A DNA stretch of 11,020 bases. Origin: CAYPOY01 sp964412395. GTDB lineage: Bacteria > Chloroflexota > Anaerolineae > B4-G1. Below the pieces are notes generated by a model, which made no database searches, was not told the DNA's origin, and saw only the letters and a program-made list of their open reading frames with translations. Position 1 is the stretch's first letter, and each line of letters opens with the position of its first letter. The position numbers were made by a program, and so were the translations under genes. The stretch spans positions 1 to 11,020 of the forward strand of contig CAYPOY010000159.1 of assembly GCA_964412395.1 (NCBI GenBank), written 5' to 3'. Of this stretch, positions 10,747-11,020 are shown in pieces.

Positions 10747-10941
10747 TTATTCTACCATCTCCACCAACACATTCAAAACTCGCTCCGCCGCTCGCCCATC
10801 CCATAGCTCCGGCACACACCCGGCTTTGCTCTTACCATCCAATATTGCCAACGCCTCGGTCACAATTCGCTCCGGGTCACGGCCCACAATCGTGTTCGTC
10901 CCCTGCGTCACTGTCACAGGTCGCTCCGTGTTCTCCCGCAA
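10747..10941 (-). pseudogene. wecB: WecB C-terminal fragment (64 codons)
   Basis: The frame reads LRENTERPVTVTQGTNTIV, GRDPERIVTEALAILDGKSK, LWDGRAAERVLNVLVEMVE and stops with TAA at 10747. This is the uninterrupted C-terminus of UDP-GlcNAc 2-epimerase (RENTERP, V/T-x-GTN, LWDGRAAER), the best reference in the window for the other fragments. Homology starts exactly at LREN. Upstream there is a purine-rich stretch instead of ...GVPCLT. No start codon with a ribosome site is visible (a TTG at 10941 is the first codon), so it is a remnant. Confidence 0.9.
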
Positions 10942-10944
10942 ATG

Positions 10945-10990
10945 TGCGGAGGAGCGAAGGGGCGGAGGGGCGGAGGAGATGGGGAGAGAT
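10945..10990 (+). repeat. G/A-rich low-complexity stretch
   Basis: GCGGAGGAGCGAAGGGGCGG, then AGGGGCGGAGGAGATGGGGA: short irregular GGAG/GGGGCGG repeats with three G4 runs and several GG pairs on the plus strand. It could form a G-quadruplex. It immediately precedes the WecB fragment on the coding strand. The minus frame through 11020-10942 (ALAYAKEATVIS...) is open but not recognised. Confidence 0.4.
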
Positions 10991-11020
10991 CACTGTTGCC
11001 TCCTTGGCATAAGCCAGGGC

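Noticed and set aside
1..11020. tRNA, rRNA or CRISPR loci
   Set aside because: No cloverleaf with a TTCGA-type T-loop, no rRNA-like conserved stretches and no regularly spaced repeats were seen.

Overview
The window looks like part of an accessory region from a moderately high-GC environmental bacterium. Chloroflexota (Anaerolineae-like) is my best guess: it combines Uma2-type nuclease fragments, a DUF5678-like plus aspartyl-protease pair, many small toxin-antitoxin (TA) pairs and nucleotide-sugar genes. The taxon is an inference, with no marker gene to prove it. Every gene or gene remnant I can support lies on the minus strand, so the transcription order runs from base 11020 to base 1.

Two kinds of content are interleaved. 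The first is a surface-polysaccharide (nucleotide-sugar) locus, mostly in ruins. It holds one intact GDP-mannose 3,5-epimerase-like gene (1235-2206), a C-terminal fragment of a second copy (359-622), one apparently intact UDP-GlcNAc 3-dehydrogenase-like oxidoreductase (5038-6087), a doubly truncated UDP-sugar dehydrogenase (3642-4074), and six separate fragments of UDP-GlcNAc 2-epimerase (WecB) genes (1-57, 2405-2584, 3349-3484, 8392-8649, 9797-9993, 10747-10941). The fragments cover only the N-terminal and C-terminal parts of WecB, never the middle. The second kind is six TA modules, all antitoxin first: antitoxin/PIN (1-362), antitoxin/RelE (657-1168), AbrB-like/PIN (4095-4995), antitoxin/RelE (7588-8200), antitoxin/PIN (9216-9756) and HicB-like/HicA-like (10048-10691). 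Three of the six toxin genes are visibly broken.

From the high-coordinate end the layout is: WecB C-terminal fragment, HicBA-like pair, WecB fragment, antitoxin/PIN, a 292-nt element with terminal inverted repeats, Uma2 C-terminal half, WecB N-terminal fragment, antitoxin/RelE, a short membrane-segment ORF joined to a Uma2 tail, an 83-aa hypothetical gene, a truncated RecG-like/AlbA-type ATPase remnant, MITE copy 2 (6046-6212), GnnA-like oxidoreductase, antitoxin/PIN, truncated UDP-sugar dehydrogenase, MITE copy 1 (3481-3641), WecB C-terminal fragment, DUF5678-like gene with a frameshifted aspartyl protease, WecB fragment with a short dispersed repeat, GDP-mannose epimerase, antitoxin/RelE, second epimerase fragment, antitoxin/PIN, WecB fragment.

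The most interesting structure is the mosaic itself. Three WecB fragments break within about 20 nt of the same LREN codons. At least two mobile-element-like units sit exactly between the 5' remnant of one gene and the 3' remnant of another. The two 161/167-nt MITE copies fold into a strikingly regular set of hairpins, and one of them now supplies the start codons open to the downstream oxidoreductase. Whether this is simple decay by repeated deletion or an active TA-cassette exchange site using wecB as landing sequence cannot be settled from one window.
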